64,000 bases of DNA from Caulobacter sp. 73W (GTDB lineage Bacteria; Pseudomonadota; Alphaproteobacteria; Caulobacterales; Caulobacteraceae): NCBI RefSeq assembly GCF_041021955.1, contig NZ_CP158375.1, positions 62,001-126,000 on the forward strand, in the 5' to 3' direction. A program made the translations under genes and the position numbers. Shown here one piece after another: positions 51,314-60,326 of the stretch; the first letter of the stretch is position 1; the number at the start of each line of letters is the position of its first letter. The notes under the pieces were generated by a model that saw only the letters and a list, made by a program, of their open reading frames with translations, ran no database searches and was not told the DNA's origin.

Positions 51314-52602
51314 TGCGCCATTCTCTTTGGGGTGCGGTCGGCGGCGGCCCTGCCCCTCGCCCCTCGCTGGATGGTCGTCAGGACGTCGAGATCGCCATTG
51401 TCGGCGCCGGCATCGCCGGCCTCAGCCTGGCTTGCGAACTGGCGGCGGCGGGGCGGACCGTCTGCGTGGTCGAAGCCGTGACGCCCGGCGCCGGCGCCCT
51501 AGGTGCAAGCGCCGGGATCATCGCACCGCAACTGGTGCGCACCACGCCCAACAAGGTCCTGGAGAAGCTAGGTCCCGACCTTGGCGCCAGCTGGCTGCAT
51601 CTGGTGGGAGAAAGCGGCGGCCATCTGTTCGATCTGATCCGCACCTTGCAGATCGACTGCGACGCTCGACCCTACGGCTTCATCGCCCCGGCGCGGGGCG
51701 CCGCGGCCGAGCAGCGGCTGCAACAGGTGCTTGAGGAGTGGAGGCCGTTTCGCCAGGACCTCAGCGTCCTGGACGCGGCGACCACCCAGGCCATGACCGG
51801 GTGCCGCGGCTACGGCGCAGCCGTGCTCGACGCCAGCGGCGGCGGGGTCAATCCGCTCAAGCTGGCCGCCGGCTTAGCGGCCCGCGCGGTCGAGGCCGGA
51901 GCCGCTCTCTTCCATCACAGCCCAGCAACCGCCCTTGAGCGGGTCGGAACGCGCTGGCGGCTGGAAGCTGGAGGCGGCGTGGTCGAGGCCGACAAGATCG
52001 TGCTGTGCGCCAACGGCGGCAACCAGTTCCTCCATCCCAGCCTCGACGCCACCGTCCTTCCCATGCGCGTGCATGAGCTGGCCACAGCGCCGATCTCGCA
52101 ACGCCTGCGGGCCTCCATCTTGCCTGGCGGCCAGTCGCTCACCGATCTTGAGCTCGACATCTTCTCGATCCGCTTCGCCGAGGGTGAGCGGATGGTGACC
52201 TTCTATCCGGTCAAGGAAGAGGCCTCGGCCGAGGCGATCGAGGCGGCGGTCAACCGGCGCCTGGCGGACATGCTCCTAGACTACGAGCCGGTGCGCATCG
52301 AGCATCTTTGGGAAGGGGTCGCCTGGATCAACAGCAGCCTTCTGCCGCGCATCGTCGCCCTGGACGACGGGCTCCTGGCCGTTCAGGCCTGTAACGGGCG
52401 GGGGATCGCCACCAACGCCATCGTCGGCCGGGAGATCGCGCGCATGCTGTTGAGCGACGGCCGCTATCGTCCGGCCATCGCTGTCGAGCGACCAAAGCGG
52501 ATCGGGCGTGTGCCCTTTATGCGCCAGGCCCCCGGATTGATGCTGCGGCTGGGCCGCGCGTTGAGACAAGCCAAGAGCCGCTTGCTAGGCAAGGAGTCCT
52601 GA
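51310..52602 (+). CDS. FAD-dependent oxidoreductase, DAO (PuuB/OrdL-like)
   Basis: A 430-residue flavoprotein of the D-amino-acid oxidase fold. The dinucleotide motif IVGAGIAGLSLACELAAAGRTVCVVE lies about residues 29-54, SAGIIAPQLV next, ASGGGVNPLKLAAGLAARAVEAG in the middle, and GVAWINSSLLPRIVALDDGLLAVQACNGRGIATNAIVGREIA at the C-terminus, the G-R-G flavin-contacting end seen in gamma-glutamylputrescine oxidase-like enzymes. It probably oxidises an amine or amino acid released by the envelope hydrolases. It lacks a signal peptide and acts in the cytoplasm. Confidence 0.87.
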   Translation: MMRHSLWGAVGGGPAPRPSLDGRQDVEIAIVGAGIAGLSLACELAAAGRTVCVVEAVTPGAGALGASAGIIAPQLVRTTPNKVLEKLGPDLGASWLHLVGESGGHLFDLIRTLQIDCDARPYGFIAPARGAAAEQRLQQVLEEWRPFRQDLSVLDAATTQAMTGCRGYGAAVLDASGGGVNPLKLAAGLAARAVEAGAALFHHSPATALERVGTRWRLEAGGGVVEADKIVLCANGGNQFLHPSLDATVLPMRVHELATAPISQRLRASILPGGQSLTDLELDIFSIRFAEGERMVTFYPVKEEASAEAIEAAVNRRLADMLLDYEPVRIEHLWEGVAWINSSLLPRIVALDDGLLAVQACNGRGIATNAIVGREIARMLLSDGRYRPAIAVERPKRIGRVPFMRQAPGLMLRLGRALRQAKSRLLGKES

Positions 52603-52625
52603 CGTGCGCGCTAGGGGAACGCACC

Positions 52626-53519
52626 ATGGGCGGGCCAAGCCTCGCAAACATCGCCGAGAGCGTGCTCCTGCCAGCTTCGCTGGCGGCGATCATGTTCGCC
52701 ATCGGCCTGTCGCTCAAACCACGCGCCTTCCAGACCCTGACCATCGATCGTCGGCCCGTGGTCGCGGGCCTGATCGGCATTGTTCTGCTGGTGCCCCTGG
52801 CGGGCGTGGCGGTGGCCTGGGCCTTTGCGCCGACCCCGGCCTCGGCGGTGGGTCTTGTTCTTTTGGCCACCTGCCCGGTCGGGATCTTGGCCAATGTCGC
52901 CACCGACCTTTGCCGGGGCAACACCGCCCTTTCCATCGCCCTGACGGTGATGATCAGCGCGCTCTATGTGATCGCTGCGCCCCTGGTGGCGCACTACGCG
53001 GTCGAGCTCGCCTTTGGAGAGGTGCGGCGCATCCAGGCGCCGACGGGCGATCTCTTCGCCAAGGTCGCCCTGATCACCGTGGGCCCCGTCAGCGCCGGGC
53101 TGGCGACGGCGCGGGCCTTCCCGAACTTGGCCGCGCGCTGGGCTGCGCCCATCAAGACCGCCGGATCGATCGTCCTGGTGCTGGTCTTCGCCTGGATAGC
53201 CGCGCGCCAGCGCACGGTGCTGGCCGATTCCATGGGCCTGATCGTCGGCCTTGTCCTGCTGGTGAACCTGATCAACGCCGCGATCGGCGTCTTGGTGGCC
53301 CGCGCCGCCCGATTAGAGGGGCCCGACGCCACGGCAGTCATCTGCTCGCACCTGGTGCGCCAGGAAGGCACGGCGATCTTCATCGCCGTCAGCGTGCTGG
53401 GCGCGCCCGACATCGCCGTGCCGCTGATCATCAACACCTTCGTGGGGCTAGCGGTCTGCGCGGTCCTTTTCATTCCCTTGCGTCTTCGTCGGCCCATCGC
53501 CGAGGAGGCGCACCCTTAA
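52626..53519 (+). CDS. BASS (bile acid:sodium symporter-like) transporter
   Basis: A 297-residue membrane protein with about nine hydrophobic segments. Features of the BASS/arsenite permease superfamily: LLPASLAAIMFAIGLSLKPRAF, LVLLATCPVGILANVATDLCRGNTALSIALTVM (the crossing helix with small residues) and a C-terminal half AVICSHLVRQEGTAIFIAVSVLGAPDIAVPL. Such carriers move organic acids with sodium. It is 23 bp behind the FAD enzyme and 16 bp ahead of esterase B. Likely direction is import of a breakdown product, though efflux cannot be excluded. Confidence 0.83.
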   Translation: MGGPSLANIAESVLLPASLAAIMFAIGLSLKPRAFQTLTIDRRPVVAGLIGIVLLVPLAGVAVAWAFAPTPASAVGLVLLATCPVGILANVATDLCRGNTALSIALTVMISALYVIAAPLVAHYAVELAFGEVRRIQAPTGDLFAKVALITVGPVSAGLATARAFPNLAARWAAPIKTAGSIVLVLVFAWIAARQRTVLADSMGLIVGLVLLVNLINAAIGVLVARAARLEGPDATAVICSHLVRQEGTAIFIAVSVLGAPDIAVPLIINTFVGLAVCAVLFIPLRLRRPIAEEAHP

Positions 53520-53535
53520 GTCCTGGAGCTTTTGC

Positions 53536-55254
53536 ATGAAACGCGCCCTCGCCGCCTCTCTCAGCCTGGGCGCCCTTTGCATGGCCGCCTCCCCGACCAT
53601 GGCGCAAAGCTTCAAGGTGACCATTCCGGCGTCCGCGCCCGAGGCGGTCTATGACGGGCGGGTGCTGCTGGTACTGACCGCCAAGGGTGGCTCGGCGCCC
53701 ATCAGCCAGGTCGATCGCACCTTCGCCTCCGCCCAGATCGTCGGCACGGATGTGGAAGGTCTGGCCCGCGGCGGATCGGCGGTCATCGCCCTGGATGAGA
53801 CCGGCTATCCGGCCAAGAGCCTCAGCGAGGTCCCCGCCGGCCGCTACTTCGTGCAGGCGGTCTTGCACAAGTACGACACCTACAAGCTTGAGAACGGCAA
53901 GGTGGTGAAGCTGCCGGCCGCCCGCGGCGCTGGCCAGAACTGGCGCAAGGAGCCGGGCAACCTGGTCTCCACCCCCAGGCAGATCGACTTTGATCCCAAG
54001 CGCGCCGGCGAGATCGAAGTGACGCTGGATCGGGTCAATCCGCCCATCGCCGAGCCCAAGGACACCGAGTTCGTCCGCCACTTCAAGATCCGCAGCGACA
54101 AGCTCTCCAAGTTCTGGGGCCGCGACGTCTTCATCCGCGGCCACGTCCTGGTGCCCAAGGATTTCGACAAGCATCCGGAGGCCAGATACCCGCTGGCCAT
54201 CTTCCATGGCCACTTCCCCGAGGACTTTGGCGGCTTTCGCACCACGCCGCCCGATCCCAACCTGAAGTGCGAGTACTCCGAGCGCTTCAATCTGCCCTGC
54301 TACAACAGGACCGAGCAGCAGGAGGCCTACGACTTCTACCGCCAGTGGGTGTCGGACAAGTTCCCGCGCATGCTGATCGTGGAGATCGATCACTCCAACC
54401 CGTACTACGACGACAGCTATGCGGTGAACTCGGCCAATATCGGGCCCTATGGCGACGCCATCACCCATGAGTTCATCCCGGCGCTCGAGAAGAAGTACCG
54501 GGGCCTTGGCGCCGGCTGGGCCCGCTTCCTCTATGGCGGCTCCACCGGCGGCTGGGAGGCCCTCGGCGTACAGGTCAAGTATCCCGACGACTACAACGGC
54601 GCTTACGCAGCCTGTCCGGACAGCGTCGACTTTCGGCAGTTCAAGGTCGTGGACATCTACCAGGACGATAACGCGTTCTGGCGGATCGGCCCCTTCGGGC
54701 GCGTGGAGCGGCCCGTGGGCCGTAACTACCTAGGCCACGTGTCGCACACCAACGAGATGGAGAACCGATACGAGCGCGTGCTCGGCTCCAAAACCCGCTC
54801 CGGGGCGCAATGGGACGCCTTCTTCGCCGTCTTTTCGCCGCAGGGGCCGGACGGCTACCCGATACCGCTATGGGATAAGGCCACAGGCGTGATCGACAAG
54901 TCGGTCCTGGAATACTGGCGCGAAAACTACGACCTGCGCCACATCCTCGAGCGCGACTGGAAGACGCTGGGGCCCAAGCTGCAGGGCAAGCTCAACATCT
55001 ACACTGGCGATATGGACAACTTCTATCTCAACAACGCCGTCTACCTGATGGAGGACTTCCTCAAGAAGACCGATCCGCCCTTTGGCGGCGAGGTCGTCTA
55101 CGGCGACCGGGCCGAGCACTGCTGGAACGGCGACAAGGCCAATCCCATCGCCATCTCCAGGCTTCGCTACAACACCTTCTACCTGCCCAAAATCCTCAAG
55201 CGCATCGAAGAGACCGCGCCCAAGGGGGCTGACCTGACCAGCTGGCGCTATTGA
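53536..55254 (+). CDS. Exported alpha/beta hydrolase (esterase B), paralogue of 46.8-kb gene
   Basis: A 572-residue exported paralogue of esterase A with its own signal peptide ([24 protein letters not shown]). The N-terminal domain differs ([20 protein letters not shown]), then nucleotides 53829-54621 correspond to the block shared with esterase A, with Ser336 (GGSTGGW) and [18 protein letters not shown]. The stretch between the block and the C-terminus has diverged ([34 protein letters not shown]). Its 3' end overlaps the convergent amidohydrolase gene by 7 bp. It closes the right arm. Confidence 0.85.
   Translation: MKRALAASLSLGALCMAASPTMAQSFKVTIPASAPEAVYDGRVLLVLTAKGGSAPISQVDRTFASAQIVGTDVEGLARGGSAVIALDETGYPAKSLSEVPAGRYFVQAVLHKYDTYKLENGKVVKLPAARGAGQNWRKEPGNLVSTPRQIDFDPKRAGEIEVTLDRVNPPIAEPKDTEFVRHFKIRSDKLSKFWGRDVFIRGHVLVPKDFDKHPEARYPLAIFHGHFPEDFGGFRTTPPDPNLKCEYSERFNLPCYNRTEQQEAYDFYRQWVSDKFPRMLIVEIDHSNPYYDDSYAVNSANIGPYGDAITHEFIPALEKKYRGLGAGWARFLYGGSTGGWEALGVQVKYPDDYNGAYAACPDSVDFRQFKVVDIYQDDNAFWRIGPFGRVERPVGRNYLGHVSHTNEMENRYERVLGSKTRSGAQWDAFFAVFSPQGPDGYPIPLWDKATGVIDKSVLEYWRENYDLRHILERDWKTLGPKLQGKLNIYTGDMDNFYLNNAVYLMEDFLKKTDPPFGGEVVYGDRAEHCWNGDKANPIAISRLRYNTFYLPKILKRIEETAPKGADLTSWRY
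53829..54621. repeat. Inverted repeat copy 2 (793 bp, in esterase B)
   Basis: Partner of 47388-48180. Crossing over between the two copies would invert the whole interior segment and exchange the esterase 5' ends; non-reciprocal exchange would explain the block's higher identity. Confidence 0.85.
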
Positions 55255-56519
55255 GGCTGCCGATAGATCTTGCCGGCCTTCATCACAAAACGCACGTGAC
55301 GGAGCGATCCGATATCCTTTGTCGGATCGCCCTGAACCGCCACCAGATCGGCTAGGAAGCCGTCCTGCAGCCGGCCAAGGTCGGCGTCGCGGCGCAGCAC
55401 CTTGGCGTTGCCGGCGGTGGCTGCGGTGAGGGCCTGAATGGGCGTCATGCCGTAGCGGACCATCCAGTCGAGCTCCCGCCAGCTTTCGCCGTGGGTGAAG
55501 ACGCCCACATCACTGCCGACGCCAATGTTCACGCCTAGCCGCAGGGCCGTGCGGAACGCCTTCTCGGCGGCGACCATGGAAGGCGTCGGAGCGCTTTGGC
55601 CCGGCACGTAGCCTTGGAAGTACTGAGAAGTTGAGGCCGGCGCGGTCAGGGTCGGCACATAGGTCGTCCCCTTGTCCTTCATCAGCTTGAAGGTCGCCTC
55701 CGACGCGCCATAGCCGTGCTCGATGGTGTCGGCCCCGGCCAGCACCGCACGGCGGATGCCTTCGTCGCCGGCGGCGTGGATCGCCACTGGCCGCCCCGAG
55801 GCATGGGCGATCTCGACGGCCACATCCAGCTCGCGCTGGGTGAAGGTCGGGCGGGTCGAGCCGTCCGGTCCGGTGCGATAGTCCGAATAGAGCTTGATCC
55901 AGTCGGCGCCTGCCGCCGATTGCCGCCGTACCGCCGAGGCCATCTGCGCCTCGCCGCTGACTTCCTCGGCGCCCTGCGGCAGGTCCATGTCGGTGCGAAA
56001 GCCCTTGCGCGGGCCATAGGTCCCCGTGGCCACGATCGCCCAGGTCGCCACCACAAGGCGCGGCCCTTCGATCACCCCATCGTCGATGGCTTTCTTCAGC
56101 GAGACATCGGCGTCGGCCGCGCCCTCGCTGCCCAGGTCGCGCAGAGTGGTGAAGCCAGACTGCAGCGTGCGCGCCGCGTCCCGTCCGCCGCGCAAGGCGC
56201 GGTAGTAGGGCGACTCCTTGAGCACCTGATCGTCCCAGGTGGTCTCGTTGTAGGGGTGCAGCAACAGATGGGAGTGCAGCTCGATCAGCCCGGGGATCAG
56301 CGTTGTCCCCGGCAGAGCGACCACTTCGGCGCCCATAGGCGGATCGCCGCGCGGTCCGACCCGGACGATCTTGGTCCCATCGACCGTGACCGACCAGCCC
56401 TTCTGCGGCGTCGCCTGCCCCGCGGTCCAGACCGCGTCCGGCTCCAGCACATAGGTCGCCGCTAGCGCCTGAGACGCCAAGCCGACGGCGGCGGCCGCCG
56501 CCAATGAGACGATCTTCAT
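55248..56519 (-). CDS. Amidohydrolase family protein (prolidase/Xaa-Arg dipeptidase-like), exported
   Basis: A 423-residue amidohydrolase with a Sec signal ([21 protein letters not shown]). Metal ligands: HSHLLLHP (His-x-His), WIKLYSDY (bridging Lys), AIHAAGD (His), EHGYG (His) and GSDVG (Asp). It looks like the Cc2672/Sgx9260 group from Caulobacter, described as L-Xaa-L-Arg/Lys dipeptidases, which supports peptide scavenging as a theme of this region. It is convergent with esterase B (7-bp overlap). Confidence 0.85.
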   Translation of the reverse strand: MKIVSLAAAAAVGLASQALAATYVLEPDAVWTAGQATPQKGWSVTVDGTKIVRVGPRGDPPMGAEVVALPGTTLIPGLIELHSHLLLHPYNETTWDDQVLKESPYYRALRGGRDAARTLQSGFTTLRDLGSEGAADADVSLKKAIDDGVIEGPRLVVATWAIVATGTYGPRKGFRTDMDLPQGAEEVSGEAQMASAVRRQSAAGADWIKLYSDYRTGPDGSTRPTFTQRELDVAVEIAHASGRPVAIHAAGDEGIRRAVLAGADTIEHGYGASEATFKLMKDKGTTYVPTLTAPASTSQYFQGYVPGQSAPTPSMVAAEKAFRTALRLGVNIGVGSDVGVFTHGESWRELDWMVRYGMTPIQALTAATAGNAKVLRRDADLGRLQDGFLADLVAVQGDPTKDIGSLRHVRFVMKAGKIYRQPQ

Positions 56520-56569
56520 ACGCTTTGTCCCCGACTCCCCTGCCGCTCGATGATGGCCCGCCGCGCCGG

Positions 56570-56989
56570 CTACAGGAAGTCGAAGATGCTGCTCTGTTGG
56601 GTCTCTGGCGCTGCTTTAGGCTCCGGCGCGGGCTTGGGCGCGCGCGGCTTGGCGGCCTTGGCGGGCGGCGCCTCGACGGCCGGTTCGGGGGCCGGTGGAG
56701 GCGCCGGTGGAGACGGAGGAGGAGCAGGCGTCGCCGGCGGCGCGACGGACTTGGCCTTCACGGGCGTCTTGGCCGCAGATTTCATCGACGTGGGCTGTGC
56801 GTCGGCGCGCTCGAAGGCGGCCTCGCCCTTGGAGGCGCGACGCTGCATCGCCTCCGCGATCAGCACGCGCATCAGCTCGCCCTTGCTCAGCTCGACCTCG
56901 AACGCGATCGCGCGAAGCTGCTTATCCAGCGCCTTGGGCAGGTAAACCGTCCGCAGCACCATGTTCTCGGACGCGACGTCCTTGGCCAT
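56570..56989 (-). CDS. Ribbon-helix-helix protein with Pro/Ala-rich tail
   Basis: A 139-residue protein. Residues about 10-50 are a ribbon-helix-helix domain ([38 protein letters not shown]): a beta strand and two helices. The C-terminal 75 residues are dominated by Ala, Pro and Lys ([33 protein letters not shown]), ending in hydrophobic SSIFDFL, which may be a protein-contact motif. Antitoxin or regulator function is possible. A perfect 14-bp palindrome lies 19 bp upstream of the ATG. Confidence 0.72.
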   Translation of the reverse strand: MAKDVASENMVLRTVYLPKALDKQLRAIAFEVELSKGELMRVLIAEAMQRRASKGEAAFERADAQPTSMKSAAKTPVKAKSVAPPATPAPPPSPPAPPPAPEPAVEAPPAKAAKPRAPKPAPEPKAAPETQQSSIFDFL

Positions 56990-57007
56990 TCAATCCGCCA
57001 GGTGATT

Positions 57008-57021
57008 CATATGTACATATG
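57008..57021. promoter_or_regulatory. CATATGTACATATG palindrome, likely RHH operator
   Basis: A perfect 14-bp palindrome between the divergent RHH gene (start 56989) and lipoprotein gene (start 57132). Position and symmetry fit autoregulation by the RHH dimer. Confidence 0.55.
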
Positions 57022-57131
57022 CTGATGCAACGACGAGCGACGAAGATCAATCGCACCCAAAGCTGAAGCTCGGCCTTGAATTCCCGCGTCGCGCGCACAA
57101 CTGACCAGAAGGCTCAGGGTCACCCAACGTC

Positions 57132-57620
57132 ATGCGCTTTAGAACACCGATCATCGCCGCGGCCCTGCTCGCGCTCGCCGCCTGCTCCCCGCAAAAGGAG
57201 TCCGAGGCCGACATCGCCGACGTGCAGCCCTCGGTCGGCAGCCGCGCCACGGTGATCAGCGCAGACATCCTGGTGATCGACGGCCGCCACCTGCGGCTCT
57301 CCAACGCCTTCGCGCCCGAGACCATCCCCGACGCCCGCTGCTGGGCCGAGGCCGTCGCCGCGCGCCAGGGCGTCGCCATCGTCCAGCGCCTGGTCAACAA
57401 CGCCCGCTCGGTCAGCATCGAGGAAACCGGCGGCAAGGACGAATATGACCGCGCCTTCGCGCTGGTGACGCTGGATGGCTTGGATCTGGGACAGGTGCTG
57501 ATCGACAACGGCCTGGCCGGACGCCGCACGAAGGACCTCTTCAACTGGTGCGACCCCATCAGCCGCAATTCGCCGGGCGCTCCGGCGGTTACGGCGCTCA
57601 CCGGCCCTCCCCGGCTGTAA
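57132..57620 (+). CDS. Lipoprotein with staphylococcal-nuclease-like domain
   Basis: A 162-residue lipoprotein. Lipobox LAAC with Cys18 as the acylated residue. Residues about 45-145 follow a thermonuclease/SNase fold (ATVISADILVIDGRHLRLSNAFAPETIPDARCWAEAVAARQGVAIVQRLV, EYDRAFALVTLDGLDLGQVLIDNGLAG). Classical SNase catalytic Arg-Glu-Arg residues are not all evident, so it may bind rather than cut nucleic acid. It stands divergent from the RHH gene. Confidence 0.78.
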   Translation: MRFRTPIIAAALLALAACSPQKESEADIADVQPSVGSRATVISADILVIDGRHLRLSNAFAPETIPDARCWAEAVAARQGVAIVQRLVNNARSVSIEETGGKDEYDRAFALVTLDGLDLGQVLIDNGLAGRRTKDLFNWCDPISRNSPGAPAVTALTGPPRL

Positions 57621-57629
57621 CTCATATTG

Positions 57630-57647
57630 ACCCGCGTTCGCGCGGGT
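57630..57647 (+). terminator. UUCG-loop hairpin after lipoprotein gene
   Basis: Arms ACCCGCG and CGCGGGT close a TTCG tetraloop 10 bp after the stop. There is no U-tract. It is an unusually stable hairpin likely to cap the transcript end. Confidence 0.6.
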
Positions 57648-57700
57648 GCGAGACCGCCCATTCGCTGAGGCGTCGCGCCTCTTGCCGGGGGGAGTTGGGG

Positions 57701-58957
57701 TTGAGATCGGAGAACGACCGCTCGGGCCGTCGTCGGCTTACCCAGCCCGAACTCGACATGCTGATGAGCGCCCACGCCAAGTTCGTGGCCCGTCAGCCCG
57801 GCGGCAAGCGCGCCGTCCTTAAGTTCATGCACCTGTCGGGCCTCAACCTGTCGCGCCGCGATCTGTCGGGTGTGGACCTGTCCGCCTCGGTGCTCGAAGG
57901 CTGCCAGATGGCCGGGGTCAAGCTCACCGGCGCCAACATGTTCGGCTGCGATCTGCGCCGGGCCGATCTGCGCGGGGCCAATCTGGTCGACGCCGACATG
58001 CGCGGCGTGTGCCTGCGTGGCGCGACCTTGGCCCAGGTCGACATGACCCGCGCCGACCTTCGCCCGGGCATCGTCGACGCCCCCAGCGGCGGCGCGGCCG
58101 TGCCTGGCAAGAACGTAAACGCCGACCTGCGCGTCTCCGAACTGGACGAGGCCGACCTGCACGGCGCCACCCTGACCGAGGCTCAGCTCGATGACGTCAC
58201 CGCCATGGCGGCTGACTTCTCCGACTGCTCGCTCAGCGGTGCGATGATGCGCGGCGCCAACCTGCGTGGCGCAAACTTCACCGGCGCGATCCTGCGCGGG
58301 GCCAACCTGACCAACGCCAATATCGAAAAGGCCAATTTCGAAGGCGCGGTCCTGATGCAGATCGACCTGACCGGGGCGCGCTCCAAGGGCGCACGCCTGG
58401 GCGGCTGCGTGGTCGATCCCACCGAACAGGCGCTCGAAAAGGCCAAGGCGCTGCACGCAACCTTGGTCCAGCACGATCTTTGGTGTCGCACCGACGGCGC
58501 TCAGGGCGCGCCCGCCATCGTCGACGGCGAGGACCTGCGCCCGATCATCCACCTGATCTCCGACCTGAAGCTGACCGCCATCAGCGCCCGGCGCGCCTGC
58601 CTGGTGGGCCTGCGCATGGCCGGCGCCCAGCTGCAGGGCGCGCGTCTCGACGGCGCCGACCTGCGCGGCTCGGACCTGTCGGGCGCGGACCTGCGCGGCG
58701 TCAAGCTGATGCAAGCCAACCTGACCAAAACCATCATGCGCAAGGCGACCCTTGGGCCGCTGGTCGTCGGAACCCGCGCGGTGACCGCCGACCTGACCGG
58801 CGTGCGCGGTCGCTATCTCGATGTCCAGGGCGCGGACCTGACCGGGGCCAGCCTGGTCGAGGCCGACCTGCGCGGCGCCAACTTCACGGGCGCTGAGATG
58901 AAACAGACCAACCTGGCCCAGGTGGACCTGACGCCGGTGATCGGCCTTTCGGCCTGA
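57701..58957 (+). CDS. Pentapeptide-repeat protein with two repeat blocks
   Basis: A 418-residue cytoplasmic protein with two beta-helix blocks of A(D/N)LxG-type repeats: about residues 47-250 (LSGLNLSRRDLSGVDLS to LTGARSKGARLGG) and about 305-418. Each block is preceded by a short helical module with an H-x-x-(F/W) ... GG/AQG...A(V/I) pattern (LMSAHAKFVARQPGGKRAVL, LVQHDLWCRTDGAQGAPAI), suggesting internal duplication. Pentapeptide proteins mimic DNA or scaffold partners; function unknown here. TTG 57701 is chosen: GGGGGAG stands 7 bp before it. Confidence 0.83.
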   Translation: MRSENDRSGRRRLTQPELDMLMSAHAKFVARQPGGKRAVLKFMHLSGLNLSRRDLSGVDLSASVLEGCQMAGVKLTGANMFGCDLRRADLRGANLVDADMRGVCLRGATLAQVDMTRADLRPGIVDAPSGGAAVPGKNVNADLRVSELDEADLHGATLTEAQLDDVTAMAADFSDCSLSGAMMRGANLRGANFTGAILRGANLTNANIEKANFEGAVLMQIDLTGARSKGARLGGCVVDPTEQALEKAKALHATLVQHDLWCRTDGAQGAPAIVDGEDLRPIIHLISDLKLTAISARRACLVGLRMAGAQLQGARLDGADLRGSDLSGADLRGVKLMQANLTKTIMRKATLGPLVVGTRAVTADLTGVRGRYLDVQGADLTGASLVEADLRGANFTGAEMKQTNLAQVDLTPVIGLSA

Positions 58958-58967
58958 TCGGAGCCGC

Positions 58968-60326
58968 ATGACGACCGAGACCCCGCGTTTCGCACGCACC
59001 CTCAAGACCCGCCACATCCAGTTCATCGCCATCGGCGGCGCGATCGGCGCCGGTCTCTTCCTGGGCAGCGGCGCGGCGATCGCCCAGGCGGGCCCCAGCG
59101 TTCTGATCGCCTACGCCATGGCCGGCCTGGCCGTCTTTTTGATGGCGCGAGCCCTGGGCGAGTTGACCCTCAACCGCCCGGCGGTCCCGGCCTTCACCAG
59201 CCACGTGGATGACCTGGTCGGCCACTGGGCCGGTTTCATCAGCGGCTGGAGCTACTGGCTGATCTGGGTCCTGGTCGGGATCGCCGAGATCACCGCCGCC
59301 GGGGTGTTCGTAAAGTTTTGGGCGCCGGACTTTCCCCAGTGGATCACCGCGCTGATGACCCTCGTCGGCCTCTACATCGCCAATCGCGTCGGCGTGCGCC
59401 TGTTCGGCGAGGTCGAGTTCGCCCTGACCCTGATCAAGGTCGCCGCCATCGTCCTGCTGATCGTCGGCGGCGCGGCGCTGGTCCTGTTCGGCTTTGGCGC
59501 GGCGGGCAAGGACGCCTCGTTCGCCAATCTGTGGAGCCGTGGCGGGATGTTCCCGTTCGGCCTCGCCGGTCTCTTCGCCGTGCTGCCCACCGCCCTCTTC
59601 TCCTTTGGAGGAACCGAACTGGTCGGCGTCACCGCCGCGGAGTCCGAGGATCCCGAGCGCTCCTTGCCCAAGGCGATCAACGGCGTGATCCTGCGCATCT
59701 TGCTGTTCTACGTCGGCTCCTTGGCGGTGATCATGGCCGTGACGCCGTGGAGCGGCATCCCCGCCAACGAGAGCCCCTTCGTGGCCGTATTGCAGAAGAT
59801 CGGCCTGTCCGGCGCGGCGGGCGTCATCAACTTCGTGGTGCTGTCGGCGGTGATCTCGTCGTGCAACAGCGGCGTCTTCGCCACCGGGCGGGTGCTGTCG
59901 GCCATGGCCGCGCGCGGACAAGCGCCGGCCTTCCTAGCCCGCAACGACAAGCGCCAACTGCCGACCAACGCCATCACCGCCTCGACCCTGGCTATGCTGG
60001 TCGGCGTCGGGCTGAACTACGCCTTCCCCGAGCAGGTGTTCGGCTATGTCATGTCCCTGGTGGCGGCGCTGCTTTTGTGGACCTGGCTGATGGTGGTCTT
60101 GGCCCACTTCTCGTTCCGCCGCCGGCTGGCCGCCGAGGAGCGCGCCGCCCTGCGCTTTCCGACCCTGCTCTACCCGGCATCCAACTGGATCGTGATCGCC
60201 TTCATCGCCTTGGTGACCGTGGTCATGGCGATCGAGCCAAGCGCGCGGCCGACCTTCTACACGGCGGTGATCTGGTTTTCGGGCGTCGGTTTGATCTACG
60301 CGCTGTTTGTTCGCCGCCGCCGCTAG
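58968..60326 (+). CDS. APC superfamily amino-acid permease
   Basis: A 452-residue permease with about 12 membrane helices. The consensus amphipathic motif GGAIGAGLFLGSGAAIAQAGPSVLIAY is in TM1 and the SFGGTELVGVTAAESEDPERSLPKAI segment belongs to the amino-acid transporter (AAT/GABA permease) family. It imports an amino acid with protons. The start lies 11 bp after the pentapeptide gene, so the two may be co-transcribed. The last 4 bp overlap the end of the convergent SnoaL gene. Confidence 0.9.
   Translation: MTTETPRFARTLKTRHIQFIAIGGAIGAGLFLGSGAAIAQAGPSVLIAYAMAGLAVFLMARALGELTLNRPAVPAFTSHVDDLVGHWAGFISGWSYWLIWVLVGIAEITAAGVFVKFWAPDFPQWITALMTLVGLYIANRVGVRLFGEVEFALTLIKVAAIVLLIVGGAALVLFGFGAAGKDASFANLWSRGGMFPFGLAGLFAVLPTALFSFGGTELVGVTAAESEDPERSLPKAINGVILRILLFYVGSLAVIMAVTPWSGIPANESPFVAVLQKIGLSGAAGVINFVVLSAVISSCNSGVFATGRVLSAMAARGQAPAFLARNDKRQLPTNAITASTLAMLVGVGLNYAFPEQVFGYVMSLVAALLLWTWLMVVLAHFSFRRRLAAEERAALRFPTLLYPASNWIVIAFIALVTVVMAIEPSARPTFYTAVIWFSGVGLIYALFVRRRR

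Noticed and set aside
57047-59032. 661-residue minus-strand frame with regular repeats
   Set aside because: It mirrors the pentapeptide repeats of the plus-strand gene; the periodicity (GQVG, AAQV) is the complement of A(D/N)LxG codons, not a separate repeat protein.
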